Source: Adiantum capillus-veneris
Taxonomy: Eukaryota > Streptophyta > Polypodiopsida > Polypodiales > Pteridaceae
Reading direction: 5' to 3'
Length of the DNA: 64,000 nt
NCBI GenBank assembly: GCA_014529385.2
Contig: CM043968.1
Coordinates: forward strand, 10,423,648 to 10,487,647
Shown here piece by piece: positions 33,464 to 43,879 of the stretch (within the stretch, counting starts at the first letter, position 1; every line of letters begins with the position of its first letter). The position numbers were made by a program, and so were the translations under genes. The notes under the pieces are model-generated. The model saw nothing but the letters and a program-made list of their open reading frames with translations, was not told the origin of the DNA and did not search any database.

Positions 33464-33477
33464 AATCCCCCCTGTAG
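33464..33477 (-). promoter_or_regulatory. Copia polypurine tract
   Basis: Minus strand CTACAGGGGGGATT directly before the 3' LTR. It is the plus-strand primer site. Confidence 0.9.
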
Positions 33478-33510
33478 TGATAGTGTGAATCCGTACAAGG
33501 TAGCAGATCA

Positions 33511-36500
33511 TCATGTGTATGAGAGTAAGCCCAAAGCTTTTCGGAAAGCTTCAAACTTTTCTCGTGATAACGCCTTCGTAAATAGATCTGCAATGTTATC
33601 CTGTGTAGGACAGTAAGTTAGTGTGATCTCCCCTGCATGTAGCCTTTCCCTGACATAGTGGTAGTGAACCTCTATGTGCTTTGTTCTTGCATGAAATACT
33701 GGATTCCTTGCAACTGCCATAGCACTCTGACTGTCAGTGAAAATGGTAGTGGGTGCCTGTTGACACTCACAAAGATCTGCCAATAACCTGCGTATCCATA
33801 CACAATCAACTGTTGCCGTGAAAGCTGCCCTGTACTCAGCTTCACAAGTTGATGTAGCCACTGTGGGTTGCTTCTTGCTTAGCCAAGATATACATGCATT
33901 TCCCAAGAAAAAACAATTGCCACTTGTGGAATGTCGTGTGTCAAAATCACCAGCCCAATCTGAATCGCTGTAACCAAGAAGCTGCATAGAACTGTGCTTT
34001 CCATACATATCCCCCCTTGGAAAGAACATGGCAAGATTAGGGGTACCTGAAAGGTAACGAAGTATGCGCTTCACAGCCTGCCAATGATGCATACCTGGGC
34101 TGTGCATAAATCTGCTTGCTTGTGAAACCCCAAATTGAATGTCTGGACGAGTGTTGCCTGCCAAATATATCAAGCAACCAACCGCTGCTGCATAAGTATG
34201 TACATCAAAAGTTTCTCCAGCATCATGCATGCTCAACTTTGATCCAGTTTCTACGGGTGTAGAGATTGGCTTACAATTTTGCATACCAAACTTGTCCAAA
34301 ATTTTATGCAAATATTTTTCCTGCAACATGTATATGCCATCCTCTGATTGCACAAACTGAATACCCAAGTAATAATGTAGCAAACCAAGATCAGACATCT
34401 CAAAGGTTTTTCTCAAAGCATCTTTAAACGCTTCAATTTCATCTGCAGTATTGCCTGTAAGAAGCATATCATCCACATAAAGTGTTAGCATAATGAGAAC
34501 TCCATCTCTCTTTTTGACATACAAAGTACTTTCTGTTGGACTATTCTGAAATCCCTGGCCAATCAAATAAGTATGTATCTTCTCATACCATGCTCTTGGA
34601 GCCTGTTTGAGACCATACAAAGCTTTACGCAATCTACATACCTTTTGCTCTTGACCTTTTACAACAAAACCACTTGGTTGACTTACATAAACTTCTTCCT
34701 GCAAATCACCATTCAAAAAAGCAGTTTTGATATCCAACTGATGCACTTTCCAACCATGATGAGCAGCAATTGCAACTAGTGATCTAACTGTGGACGCACG
34801 AGAAGTAGGAGCAAAGGTTTCATCATAATCTATGCCTTTCTGTTGCGCATAGCCTTTTGCCACAAGCCTTGCTTTGTACCTGTCAACAGTACCATCTTGT
34901 TTCCTTTTTACCTTAAAAACCCACTTTGTACCAATAGGCTTTTTACCTGTAGGCAAGTCCACTAGATCCCATGTATGATTCTTATGAATAGAATCAATTT
35001 CTTGCTGCATAGCATCTTTCCACTGAACACACTCTAAAGCTTGTTCAAATGAATCAGGCTCATCTGCATCACAAAGAGTACTAAAGCAAGCCAAATCTAC
35101 TTGCTCTCTGCCAAAAGTAGTACCAGCACGTGTTTTCCGTGGCAATGGTGCATCCAACTTGCTATCCTGCAAAGTTTTCTGAACCCATTTAGGCAAGGTT
35201 CTTTCTTCCCTGAGAACTTCTTGCTCTTCACGCACAATTTCCTCTACATCATGAGGTGTCACATGCTGATCAAAAGATTGATCAAGATTATCAACCTGTT
35301 GTGAATCTTGATTTTCCACAAAAGAAGGAAGCAAACCTTCAAATACATCATGTGTCTGCATATGAGGTACATCAAAAGCAACCATAGGTTGAGCAGTAGT
35401 TTCTGCAAAAATTACATCACGACTTTCAAAAATCTTGTTTGTAGCAGGATTGTAAAGTCTATAACCTTTACTTCCACTACTGTACCCCACAAATATACAT
35501 TTGATTGCCTTATCATCAAGCTTCCCACGTAACTGCTGAGGGATGTGAGCATAAGCAAGACAACCAAAAACACGAAGATAACTGACTGAAGGTTTTTTGT
35601 CATACCAAGCTTCATATGCAGTAATGGTCTTCAAGGCACGAGTAGGACACCTGTTCAAAACATGTGTTGCACAAGCAATTGCCTCCATCCATAGCTTATG
35701 AGGCAAACTCTTAGCCTTGAGCATACATCTAGTTGTCTCCATTAAAGACCTGTTCTTCCTTTCTGCAACACCATTCTGTTGTGGTGTGTATGGCATAGTG
35801 CATTGGTGTTTAATGCCTTTCTTTCCCAAAAAATCCTTAAATGCACCTGACATGTATTCACCTCCTCGATCGGTACGAAGAGTCTGTACTTTGCAACCTG
35901 TTTCATTTTCAACCATGGCGACATAATGTTGAAAAACTGCAAACACATCTGACTTTGCTTTGAGTGGATACACCCAACAAAACCTGGAAAAGTCATCAAT
36001 GAAGGTCACAAAATAAAGGCTGTTTCCTATAGATGGCGTCCTCATAGGACCACATACATCACTGTGTACAAGCTGCAACTTTCGTGTCGCTCTAACTGAA
36101 CCATCCTGCGAAAATGCAAATCTGTGCATCTTTCCAAGAACGCAACCTTCACATACATGTCTTGGTGGCATCTCCAATAAAGACAAATCATGCACCATAT
36201 TATGACGTTGTAAAGTCATCAAACTGCCATAACTAACATGCCCAAATCTAGCATGCCACAACTCAGCATCCTGCATGGCCTGAGTCTTTATTTCTGCAAT
36301 ACATACCTGAATCTGCTTTTCATAATGATCTAGCACAAATAGTCCATTTTCCAGCGTACCTGTAGTGATAAGAGAATAACCATTCTCTCGATCTCGTACA
36401 ACACATCTGTCATCCTCAAAAATGACCCGAAGACCATTTTTTGCAAGAGAGGATACAGACAACAAATTCTTCTTGATCCCTGGAACATATAAGACATCTG

Positions 36501-37692
36501 GCAAGCATAAATCTGAACCATCTGAAATGGTAATCAAAATCTTACCAACGCCTTTGATTGGATAAGAAGCATTATTTGCACATGTCACCTTCTTTCCTGC
36601 TGGAGTTGCATCCAATGAACAAAACAAATCCTTCCTTGAAGTAATATGCCTGGATGCACCACTATCAAAGTACCAAATCATTTGTGTCTTGTCAACACTG
36701 TAAGCAGAAAAATTTGAACATACTACAAAAGCATAAGAATCCTGCACAAAGTTTGCAGACTCTTCTTTAGCTGTAGAAGAATCACCAGAAGCTGAAACAA
36801 CCAAACTTGACTCTTTCTTCTTTTCTTTAGCAATTCGCTTTTTACACTCACTAATGTAGTGACCAGGTTTCTTGCAGTAGTGACATTTACCTTTCTTCTT
36901 GGACTTGTCGGAATCACCTTTAGACTTCTCTGAAGATTGTCCTGCACTAGACTTGGAGTGATGAGCACTCTCTTTACCCCTGTTTTTGTTCTGTACAACA
37001 AGAGCATGATCCATACCATCCACCTGTAAAGACTTGTTCTTACGTGATTGATCCTCCTGCAATAGCAAAGCCACTAACTCTTCAAAATGAAGAGGGTCAG
37101 GATTAGCTCGCAAAGACAGAGTCAAAGAAGTCTGAAAAGTCAAATAAGATGGTGGTAGTGAATTGAGTGTTTTGGAAACCAAGTCCTTCTCTGGAATCAC
37201 TTCATCAATGCTAAGCAATTGCTCTTTAAGATCCCTGATTTTTGTAAGATGCTCGACAATATCGTCACCTTCGTCCATCTGTATTTTGTCAAGTTGTTTC
37301 TTCAAAAACTCTATTCTGGCAGCGTTTCTTCCTCCAAACATAGCTTGCAGAGTGTTCCAAGCATCCTCAGAAGTTCTGCAAGATCTGATATGTGGTGTGA
37401 TTGTCCTCTTTATGGTTAAGGCAATCACAGCCATAGCCTGTGCATCTTTAGTATCCCATCTCTTTTGCTCTGGAGTGACTTGTGAGGGTCCTGCACCAAC
37501 AGCTGCACCACGACCAGGCGTGGCAGGTGCAATGCTACCTGGACGAACTTCATCTCCAGATACATAATCCCACAATCCTTTACCAACCAAAACATTTTTG
37601 GCCATAAAAGACCAAAGAGAATAGTTGGTACCATCCAATTTGTCTTCGGATGTAAACGCACCAAAAATCTCTTTCTCCGTAGATTGAGCCAT
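33511..37692 (-). CDS. Ty1/copia Gag-Pol polyprotein, intact frame
   Basis: One frame of 1393 codons. ATG at 37692 (MAQSTEKE) is preferred; the frame is open five codons further up without an ATG. Order: UBN2-type gag (residues about 10-230, GTNYSLWSFMAKNVL), CCHC knuckle CHYCKKPGHYISEC (about 268-281), protease WYFDSGASRHIT (about 336-347), gag-pre-integrase ELWHARFGHVS (about 475), integrase (HSDVCGPM, FIDDFSRF, QQNGVAERKNRS, about 540-660), RT (KWVFKVKRKQDGTVDRYKAR, KTAFLNGDL, LYVDDMLL near 1072) and RNase H (SDSDWAGD, CEAEYRA, TDSQSAM, about 1240-1390). All catalytic residues are present. The domain order PR-INT-RT-RH is that of copia. Lineage looks Tork/Tnt1-like, which is inference. Confidence 0.97.
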   Translation of the reverse strand: MAQSTEKEIFGAFTSEDKLDGTNYSLWSFMAKNVLVGKGLWDYVSGDEVRPGSIAPATPGRGAAVGAGPSQVTPEQKRWDTKDAQAMAVIALTIKRTITPHIRSCRTSEDAWNTLQAMFGGRNAARIEFLKKQLDKIQMDEGDDIVEHLTKIRDLKEQLLSIDEVIPEKDLVSKTLNSLPPSYLTFQTSLTLSLRANPDPLHFEELVALLLQEDQSRKNKSLQVDGMDHALVVQNKNRGKESAHHSKSSAGQSSEKSKGDSDKSKKKGKCHYCKKPGHYISECKKRIAKEKKKESSLVVSASGDSSTAKEESANFVQDSYAFVVCSNFSAYSVDKTQMIWYFDSGASRHITSRKDLFCSLDATPAGKKVTCANNASYPIKGVGKILITISDGSDLCLPDVLYVPGIKKNLLSVSSLAKNGLRVIFEDDRCVVRDRENGYSLITTGTLENGLFVLDHYEKQIQVCIAEIKTQAMQDAELWHARFGHVSYGSLMTLQRHNMVHDLSLLEMPPRHVCEGCVLGKMHRFAFSQDGSVRATRKLQLVHSDVCGPMRTPSIGNSLYFVTFIDDFSRFCWVYPLKAKSDVFAVFQHYVAMVENETGCKVQTLRTDRGGEYMSGAFKDFLGKKGIKHQCTMPYTPQQNGVAERKNRSLMETTRCMLKAKSLPHKLWMEAIACATHVLNRCPTRALKTITAYEAWYDKKPSVSYLRVFGCLAYAHIPQQLRGKLDDKAIKCIFVGYSSGSKGYRLYNPATNKIFESRDVIFAETTAQPMVAFDVPHMQTHDVFEGLLPSFVENQDSQQVDNLDQSFDQHVTPHDVEEIVREEQEVLREERTLPKWVQKTLQDSKLDAPLPRKTRAGTTFGREQVDLACFSTLCDADEPDSFEQALECVQWKDAMQQEIDSIHKNHTWDLVDLPTGKKPIGTKWVFKVKRKQDGTVDRYKARLVAKGYAQQKGIDYDETFAPTSRASTVRSLVAIAAHHGWKVHQLDIKTAFLNGDLQEEVYVSQPSGFVVKGQEQKVCRLRKALYGLKQAPRAWYEKIHTYLIGQGFQNSPTESTLYVKKRDGVLIMLTLYVDDMLLTGNTADEIEAFKDALRKTFEMSDLGLLHYYLGIQFVQSEDGIYMLQEKYLHKILDKFGMQNCKPISTPVETGSKLSMHDAGETFDVHTYAAAVGCLIYLAGNTRPDIQFGVSQASRFMHSPGMHHWQAVKRILRYLSGTPNLAMFFPRGDMYGKHSSMQLLGYSDSDWAGDFDTRHSTSGNCFFLGNACISWLSKKQPTVATSTCEAEYRAAFTATVDCVWIRRLLADLCECQQAPTTIFTDSQSAMAVARNPVFHARTKHIEVHYHYVRERLHAGEITLTYCPTQDNIADLFTKALSREKFEAFRKALGLLSYT

Positions 37693-38072
37693 ACTGTAGA
37701 TGCACACAAGAGAGCAAAAGAACCTCCAAGAGATTCACAAATCTCCTCTCCAATCCAAGCAAAACTCTACACAAAATCTCAGCACAAAGCTAAGACAAGC
37801 TGCTTCCCAAAAGAACTGTTTACCTGAAGAAAATCTGTCAAAAAGCACACCCTCTTGATCTAAACGCCTCGGAAAAGTAACTTCTGCTACGCTGCTCAGA
37901 ACGAAATTCTGAGGGCTCGAACGGCTTCGAAAGGGGGGTAAAACCCCAGGTCGCCTGCTCAGAATACTCCCGGAACGTCGAGGATGCTCCCACGAACAAA
38001 TTTTCCGAAAACTGCCTGAAAACTGCGATTGCGCGCGCGGACGCGAAAACGCAAGTAGAGGCTCTGGAAATC

Positions 38073-38090
38073 ACCTCGCTCTGATACCAA
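38073..38090 (-). promoter_or_regulatory. Copia primer binding site
   Basis: Minus strand TTGGTATCAGAGCGAGG just after the inner 5' LTR, complementary to initiator tRNA-Met. Confidence 0.92.
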
Positions 38091-38091
38091 T

Positions 38092-38373
38092 TGTTGAAGA
38101 TGATGAAACAGGAAACAGAAGGAAGACAGCAACTCAGAGTAGGAAGAAGATGGAGAAGGAGAAGACACAGAGCTTGTGTACGAGATCTCTGTAGTCTCTC
38201 TCTCTGTATTGGAATAATAATTGTGTGTATACAAACTCAGAGCTACAAAGCTTATATGAAACCCTAAGAGATAAGGTGTCCTTTCACACCAGATGTCCAG
38301 GGGGAAAAACCCAGTGGGAGAAAAGTGCCCCTGGTGAAGCGCGTATACACACTAACACTACAACATGTCTACA
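38092..38373 (-). repeat. Copia inner 5' LTR
   Basis: 282 bp, nearly identical to the 3' LTR. Followed by the full PBS and the gag-pol leader. Confidence 0.95.
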
Positions 38374-38386
38374 AACTGATACCAAT
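38374..38386 (-). promoter_or_regulatory. Partial PBS between the two 5' LTRs
   Basis: 13 bp, minus strand ATTGGTATCAGTT. The first ten bases equal the start of the PBS; the last three may derive from the end of the PPT. No coding DNA lies between the LTRs. Confidence 0.85.
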
Positions 38387-38668
38387 TGTTGAAGATGATG
38401 AAACAGGAAACAGAAGGAAGACAGCAACTCAGAGTAGGAAGAAGATGGAGAAGGAGAAGACACAGAGCTTGTGTACGAGATCTCTGTAGTCTGTCTCTCT
38501 GTATTGGAATAATAATTGTGTGTATACAAACTCAGAGCTACAAAGCTTATATGAAACCCTAAGAGATAAGGTGTCCTTTCACACCAGATGTCCAGGGGGA
38601 AAAACCCAGTGGGAGAAAAGTGCCCCTGGTGAAGCGCGTATACACACTAACACTACTACATGTCTACA
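38387..38668 (-). repeat. Copia outer (extra) 5' LTR
   Basis: 282 bp. It differs from the inner LTR at two positions seen by eye (CTG for CTC near 38492; CTACTACATG for CTACAACATG near 38656). It borders the GGCAT duplication at 38669-38673. Confidence 0.95.
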
Positions 38669-38829
38669 GGCATAACTAAATATGACCTCAAATGTTCTCT
38701 TCAAATTGGAGCAACCTTAACATATGATTGCATATGCATGGTTTAAAATAAATAAATAAAGATGGGTAGCTTGTATGCCAAATAAGGAACTCCTCTTCCT
38801 AGAAGCAAACTGGATGGAGGCGACTATCC

Positions 38830-40222
38830 GTTATGCACTTACATGACGCAGCATGTACTTGTTTCCAAGGGTGTATGGAACATTGTTAAAGGTTTCGATG
38901 TACGCTTAGGTTTTGTGGATCCAAGTTTTGTAGAGGATGTTGTAGGTTCTAGAAGTTCTTTTCCTATTGCTCATGCTATTTAACCTACAATTGAACATGC
39001 TCATCGAGATAGAAGAGATGCACATGCGTGTGCATTAATTGCGTTGTCTATCAAGCGCACCATTCCTCCTCACATTCATTCAACCAAAACAACAAAATAG
39101 GCTTCGGACATTCTAATTGGATTATATGCAGGTCGTAATGAGGCAAAAATAGCAACATATCTGCGCAAACAACTAGAATAAAAAATCATGCATAAAGAAG
39201 ACAATATGGATTTTTATTTTTTTTGTGTTGAAACCAAAGAAATCAATGAGCAAATCATTGTTGTAGGTGAAGTCACTCCTGAGCATTTACCGGTGCAGAC
39301 TATCTTGGACGCATTACCAAATACCAATTTGATACATTTCTTGTGGGTTGTGGAAAAAAACAAAAATGTGTGTCTTATGCACCTCAAAATGGTGCTGGTG
39401 AAAGGAAAAATAGGCCACTTATGGAAATGGCACGATGTATAGTCAAAAGCTAAGCTTTGCCACATGCTTTCTGGTTGGAGGCTATCATGTATGCTACCCA
39501 CATACTTCAAGGGTGTCCCACCTTTGCAGTCTATGACTCCATATGAGACATGGCATGATAAGAAGCCATCTATTAGTCACTTGTGTGTTTTTTGTTTTTT
39601 TACTTATATTCTAGTGCTGCTTCAAAAGTGCAAGAAATTGGATGATAAGGTTGTCAAATATATCCTTGTTGGTTACATGTTATATCATCCGTAGTTGAAA
39701 CAAATCTTGACTTCTTGAGATGTTGTTTTTGTGAAAGATGCAATTTAACTCTTGTTTTCATGAATTTTGTGGAAGCTCACATGACATTTTTGATACTTTG
39801 TCCCCTCTTTTCAATGGTGTTCATACAAATGTAATTCCGAATGAGACAAATTGTTAGCCTACACAGGTTTTAAGTGATGTCACAAATCAGCCTATTTTCG
39901 ATGCAGATATAAATTCTAGGCATGAAAATGACGAAGCTAGAGGGATGCCAAATCTCCTAGTGCCTACTTTTTATGACAATACATTGGATGCACCATTGTT
40001 TAGTCATACTCATTCGGGTTCTCATCATGCTTCTTGTGCATTGGATTATTATACTCTAGCTATTTCAAGCATGTGTGATGAGGATGAACCTCTTACATTT
40101 GATAAAGCACAAAACTTAGAGAGTTTTCAATGTTTGCTATGTAAGATGAATATGGTGCACTTGTAAAGAACAATACGTGGTCTTTATATGACTTGTCTCT
40201 TAGCAAGAAGGCCTTTGGTACC
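38830..40222 (+). pseudogene. Ty1/copia fragment, gag joined to integrase
   Basis: 38860-39290 is UBN2-type gag (VSKGVWNIVKGFDV, ACALIALSIKRTIPPHIH, then MDFYFFCVETKEINEQIIVV). At about 39340 the reading jumps to the integrase C-terminal part (APQNGAGERKNRPLMEMAR, MTPYETWHDKKPSISHL, KKLDDKVVKYILVGY). At 40070-40200 comes the region before RT (MCDEDEPLTFDKAQN, KNNTWSLYDL). Zinc knuckle, protease and most of integrase are deleted. Stops are frequent. It ends where a minus-strand copia LTR begins. Confidence 0.85.
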
Positions 40223-40450
40223 TGTTGGAATTAGGGTTGCAAGGAAACGCACACAACTTGGAGAAGACTAGGAAGCTCAAGGCACACAATAGAGAGTGTG
40301 TTACTTAGTGTGCACAATGGAAAAATAGATAGCCCTAGAGTGATGGGCGTATATACAATGCAAGGGGGAAAAAACCTCCCAAAGAGGGGAAAAATGCCTC
40401 GGCGGTCCTAGTGTGTTCACACACATCACTACCACATGTACATGGTAACA
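40223..40450 (-). repeat. 3' LTR of a minus-strand copia relative
   Basis: 228 bp, TGTTGGAATTAGG...ATGGTAACA on the plus strand. The adjoining minus-strand CTGGGGGGATT at 40451-40461 is its PPT. The second half resembles the LTR of the young copia, so the families are related. Confidence 0.8.
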
Positions 40451-40462
40451 AATCCCCCCAGG

Positions 40463-41880
40463 AGTGATGCGGTGAACGAGAGCTGGCACATAAGTAAAGG
40501 GAAGTGTCATGTCCTGAGGACATGATCAGTCCACAAAGGGGAGTAAGCCCAAACTTTGTGAAAATCTTCAAGCTTCTCATGAGACAATGCCTTTGTGAAA
40601 AGATTTGCAAGATTGTCCTGCATTGGCACATAGGCCAAGCTGATCTTTCCTGCTGAGAGTCTCTCCCTGACATAGTGGCAATGCACCTCGCTTTGTGCGA
40701 GCATGAAAAATTGGGTTCCTCACAACTACCAATGCGCTCTGACTGTTAGTGTAGATAGTGTTGGCAGTGTCTTGTCCAACACCCAAATCAGCCATAAGCC
40801 ATCTGAGCCATACACACTCAACCGTAGCTGTGAAGACTGCCCTGTACTCAGCCTCACAACTAGAAGTGGCCACAACAGGTTTCTTCTTGCTCAACCATGA
40901 TATACATGAACTGCCAAACATGAAAAAAAAAACCACTTGTGGACACTCTCGTGTCAAAACAACTAGCCCAATCTGAGTCCGAAAAAGCATGCAAGTCTGG
41001 CGGCAATGATCCCCCCTTGGGATAAAACAAGCCAAGATGTAGAGTGCTTAGACCCTGGGCTATGCATAAATCTGCCGACCTGCAAGACTGCAAACTGAAT
41101 ATTCGGTCTCATGTTGCATACATAAATGAGGCAGCCAACAACAGTTTGGTAAAGAGTGACATCAACAGGATCACCAGCATCATGTAGACTCAACTTCAAA
41201 CTTGTTTCCATGGGAGTGGCAATAGGTTTGCAATCCTCAAGTCCAAACTTACATAGTAATGTCTCTATGTAACTTTTCTGACACAAGGCAATACCACCAT
41301 CACACTGCTTAAATTGTATACCCAAGTAATAATGCAATAGCCCAAAATCTTTCATCTTGACAGTAGCATTCAAATCAGCCTTAAATTCAGCAATATGTCT
41401 TTCATTTGGTCCAGCGATCAACAAATCATCGACATGAAGAACCACAATGAGAAGTACATCACCCTCACGCTTTACATACAATGTGCTTTCTATTGGACTG
41501 TTACGAAAGCCTTGTTTGACCAATTGAGTGTCGGCTTTCTCATACCAAGCATGAGGATATTGCTTCAACCCATACAAAGCCTCCTTACTTCTGCACACTT
41601 TGTCCTCTTGTCCTTTCTTAACAAAACCGCGGGGCTGCGTTACATAAACTTCCTCAAATATGTCACCATTCAAGAAAGCAATAAAAATGTATGATTGATG
41701 TACATCCCAACAAAAATGAGCTACCAATGCACATAGAAAACATACGACAAGTGGGAGCAAAAGTCTCTTCATAATCTATGCCTTTTTGTTGTGCATAACC
41801 CTTTGGAACAAGTCGAGCCTTATGGCAATGCTTACGTTTCAACTTGTAAACCCATGTAGAAGGCAAAGACAGCTCCAACA
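40463..41880 (-). pseudogene. Ty1/copia RT and RNase H fragment
   Basis: Minus strand from 41880: [72 protein letters not shown] (YVDD box with His for Tyr), DFGLLHYYLGIQF, then RNase H (CISWLSKKKPVVATSSCEAE, YTNSQSALVVVRN, NLANLFTKALSHEKLEDFHK). Frame shifts near 41000 and 40690. Gag to integrase are missing: the fragment is cut at about 41880 against a gypsy LTR. Confidence 0.9.
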
Positions 41881-41896
41881 GGCGGGAACTGTCTCC

Positions 41897-42340
41897 TGGA
41901 ATCCGAACAATGGATCAGTCACACAGTAGTAATTACCACGGTAGTTACTAGAGTAACTCTAGAAGGTTATAAATAGGATCAATTACATTTTAATGTGGCT
42001 TCTTGCTTCTTACTTCTTAGTTGAGCCTTCTAAGTAATTCTTGAGCTACAATCTCTTTGCCTGTGATTTCTCTTTGTAATCATTACCGCTACTGTAATCA
42101 TTTGAGCTCCAATCCATTACACCTTGTATTGGTTGTTCCTGAACTACGAATCTGAAATTACAAGTACTGTTTTAGTTGTCGAGTCTGTCTCTCATTTCAG
42201 TATACTATTTCAGTTCAGATAACTATTTTAGTATAGTCTCTAGTCTCTTTTCCAGTTTCACTACCTGAACTGACGGTTTACCAGTAGCTTTAAATTCTAA
42301 AACTGGAATTAGCTATCTGAAGAGATCAGCTCCAATTCCA
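41897..42340 (+). repeat. 5' LTR of a plus-strand gypsy-type element (F)
   Basis: 444 bp, TGGAATCCG...CCAATTCCA with a 6-bp terminal inverted repeat TGGAAT/ATTCCA. TATAAATAGG lies at 41968-41977. A PBS-like TTGGCGATCACGG follows at 42343, not initiator Met; I cannot assign the tRNA. The gag starts 80 bp further on. Confidence 0.7.
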
Positions 42341-42420
42341 TTTTGGCGATCACGGTGGTTAGAGCTGTTGCTCATTGATCAGCAAACTCTTGTCTCCCAG
42401 TTAGGATTTTCAGATATACT

Positions 42421-43185
42421 AATGGCGCTCAAAACTAGCCGTGGTCGAAAACCATCACATCGCGTTGACCCTGTCCCTGAGGAATCATAACGTGACTCTG
42501 ATCCTAAGAAGGACCCAATGACTGAGACTGAGGCTGAGAAGCATAGTCATGCTGAAGAGGCCAAGGACTCTCAGCACTCCAGTCAATCCAGAAGGAGAAG
42601 GGCTGAGCGAGAAGAACGCAAGGCCAGGAGTTCTCGGACCACACATAGAGATGATGGGGCCAAAGGCAGCAAGGGTAGTCGTCACAGTTCTAGTAGAAAA
42701 GCCAGAGAAGAGATAGAAACTGAAACTGACGAGGAAATTGATTGGGATGTTGATACGAACCATTACAAAAAGTCCTCAAGACGGAGTCAGGTTCAGAAGG
42801 TTAGAAGAGGCAAAGAAGGTGCTGACCGACATGATTATACCTCTTCATTAAAAATTTCTTTCCCAGTGTTCAAGGGTGGGAAGAAATATGATCCTGATGT
42901 TCATATCCAAGCTTTTGAACAATATGCTAAGTTGAAAAATATTGATGAAGATGACTGGGGTTAATACTTTCCTCAAACACTAGAAAAGATATAGCAAGGT
43001 ACCCAAGCTTGCCAACTCAGATCATACAACAAATTTCTTAAAGAATTCTGACTCGAACATTTAGACAACAGAGGAGATGAGGACATCCTCTGTGAACTGG
43101 ATAAAATAAAGCAAGGGAAATTATCAGCCAGGAGTTATGTTGAAAAAATCAAGGAGCTAACCAGGCAGCTGCAAGAGCCACCATA
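42421..43185 (+). pseudogene. Gag of element F
   Basis: ATG at 42421 (MALKTSRGRKPSHRVDP), a stop at about 42487, then a highly charged N-terminal part (Arg, Glu, Ser rich). The gag core follows: LKISFPVFKGGKKYDPDVHI, QAFEQYAKLKNIDEDDWG-stop, FPQTLEKI, and GKLSARSYVEKIKELTRQL at 43110-43170. This is retrotransposon gag-like capsid sequence. Three or more stops. It breaks off at 43185 where the strand of the coding sequence flips. Confidence 0.8.
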
Positions 43186-43700
43186 AAAAAAGATCTAAAG
43201 TTTCTGATATTCCGATTCAGATTGAAGTTTCTATGTTCATAATTGTCCAACAATCCTATGAAGCTTGAATTGTTAAAGGGACAATCCCTAGATTGATGAC
43301 CTGGATCAAGACAAGTGTAGCATAAATGATCCTGTTTAGCTTTCATACGTAATAAGTTCTCTCTTCTTTGCTATGGATTTCTATATCTTTGTTCCTCCTC
43401 GGAGCGAGGTCTTTTCATTTCACGAATAGGAACAGGGTCTGGTTTCCTCTTTTTGGTAGTAGATAACTCTATTTCAATGGGTTTTCTTGCATCAAGGACA
43501 TCTGCAAAATTGGTAAGACGAAGACTCTGAAGTCTAGTCTGCATAGGATTATGTAGCCTTGACACGAATCGAGCTACCTTGACCTCTTGAGTCATCCCTG
43601 CTGGAGCATACTTGACAAGGGTTAAGAAATGTTGGTAGTATGATTCCAAATCTCTGGTTCAACCAAGGTCGAACTCAGTAAAATATTCTATCCCATTCGA
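43186..43700 (-). pseudogene. Gag with zinc knuckle of another gypsy element
   Basis: Minus strand: ESYYQHFLTLVKYAPAGMTQ, VARFVSRLHNPMQTRLQSLR, a basic segment (PIREMKRPRSEEEQRYR), then CYTCLDPGHQSRDC, a complete CCHC knuckle near 43278-43320. It is retrotransposon gag sequence facing the plus-strand gag on its left. Nothing of its pol follows. Confidence 0.8.
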
Positions 43701-43879
43701 AGTCCTTAAATCAATTAGAATAGACGTTTAAAGATAAGATAAGAAGAAATAGGAGAAAGTAATGAATAAATTAATCCAATTTCTATATCACAAAACTTTG
43801 GGTTTTCAAAAAGTCTACAAAGTGTTTTGAAAGTTTCTAATAAATCCTAGTGGCTCTAACATAATGCGCTCGGTAATAT
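43701..43879. other. Short spacer, no gene seen
   Basis: AT-rich, without coding signal. Confidence 0.4.

Larger units (their letters stand above)
33182..38668 (-). mobile_element. Young Ty1/copia element with two 5' LTRs
   Basis: Order on the minus strand: LTR (38668-38387), 13 bp of PBS-like sequence, LTR (38373-38092), PBS, gag-pol (37692-33511), PPT, LTR (33463-33182). GGCAT flanks the whole unit. LTRs are 282 bp each and differ at one to three positions. The coding frame is complete, so the insertion is recent and could be autonomous. Confidence 0.95.

Noticed and set aside
33511-37707. Start of the copia polyprotein five codons upstream of the first ATG
   Set aside because: The upstream codon is not ATG. 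MAQSTEKE at 37692 is the natural start and matches copia gag N-termini in style.
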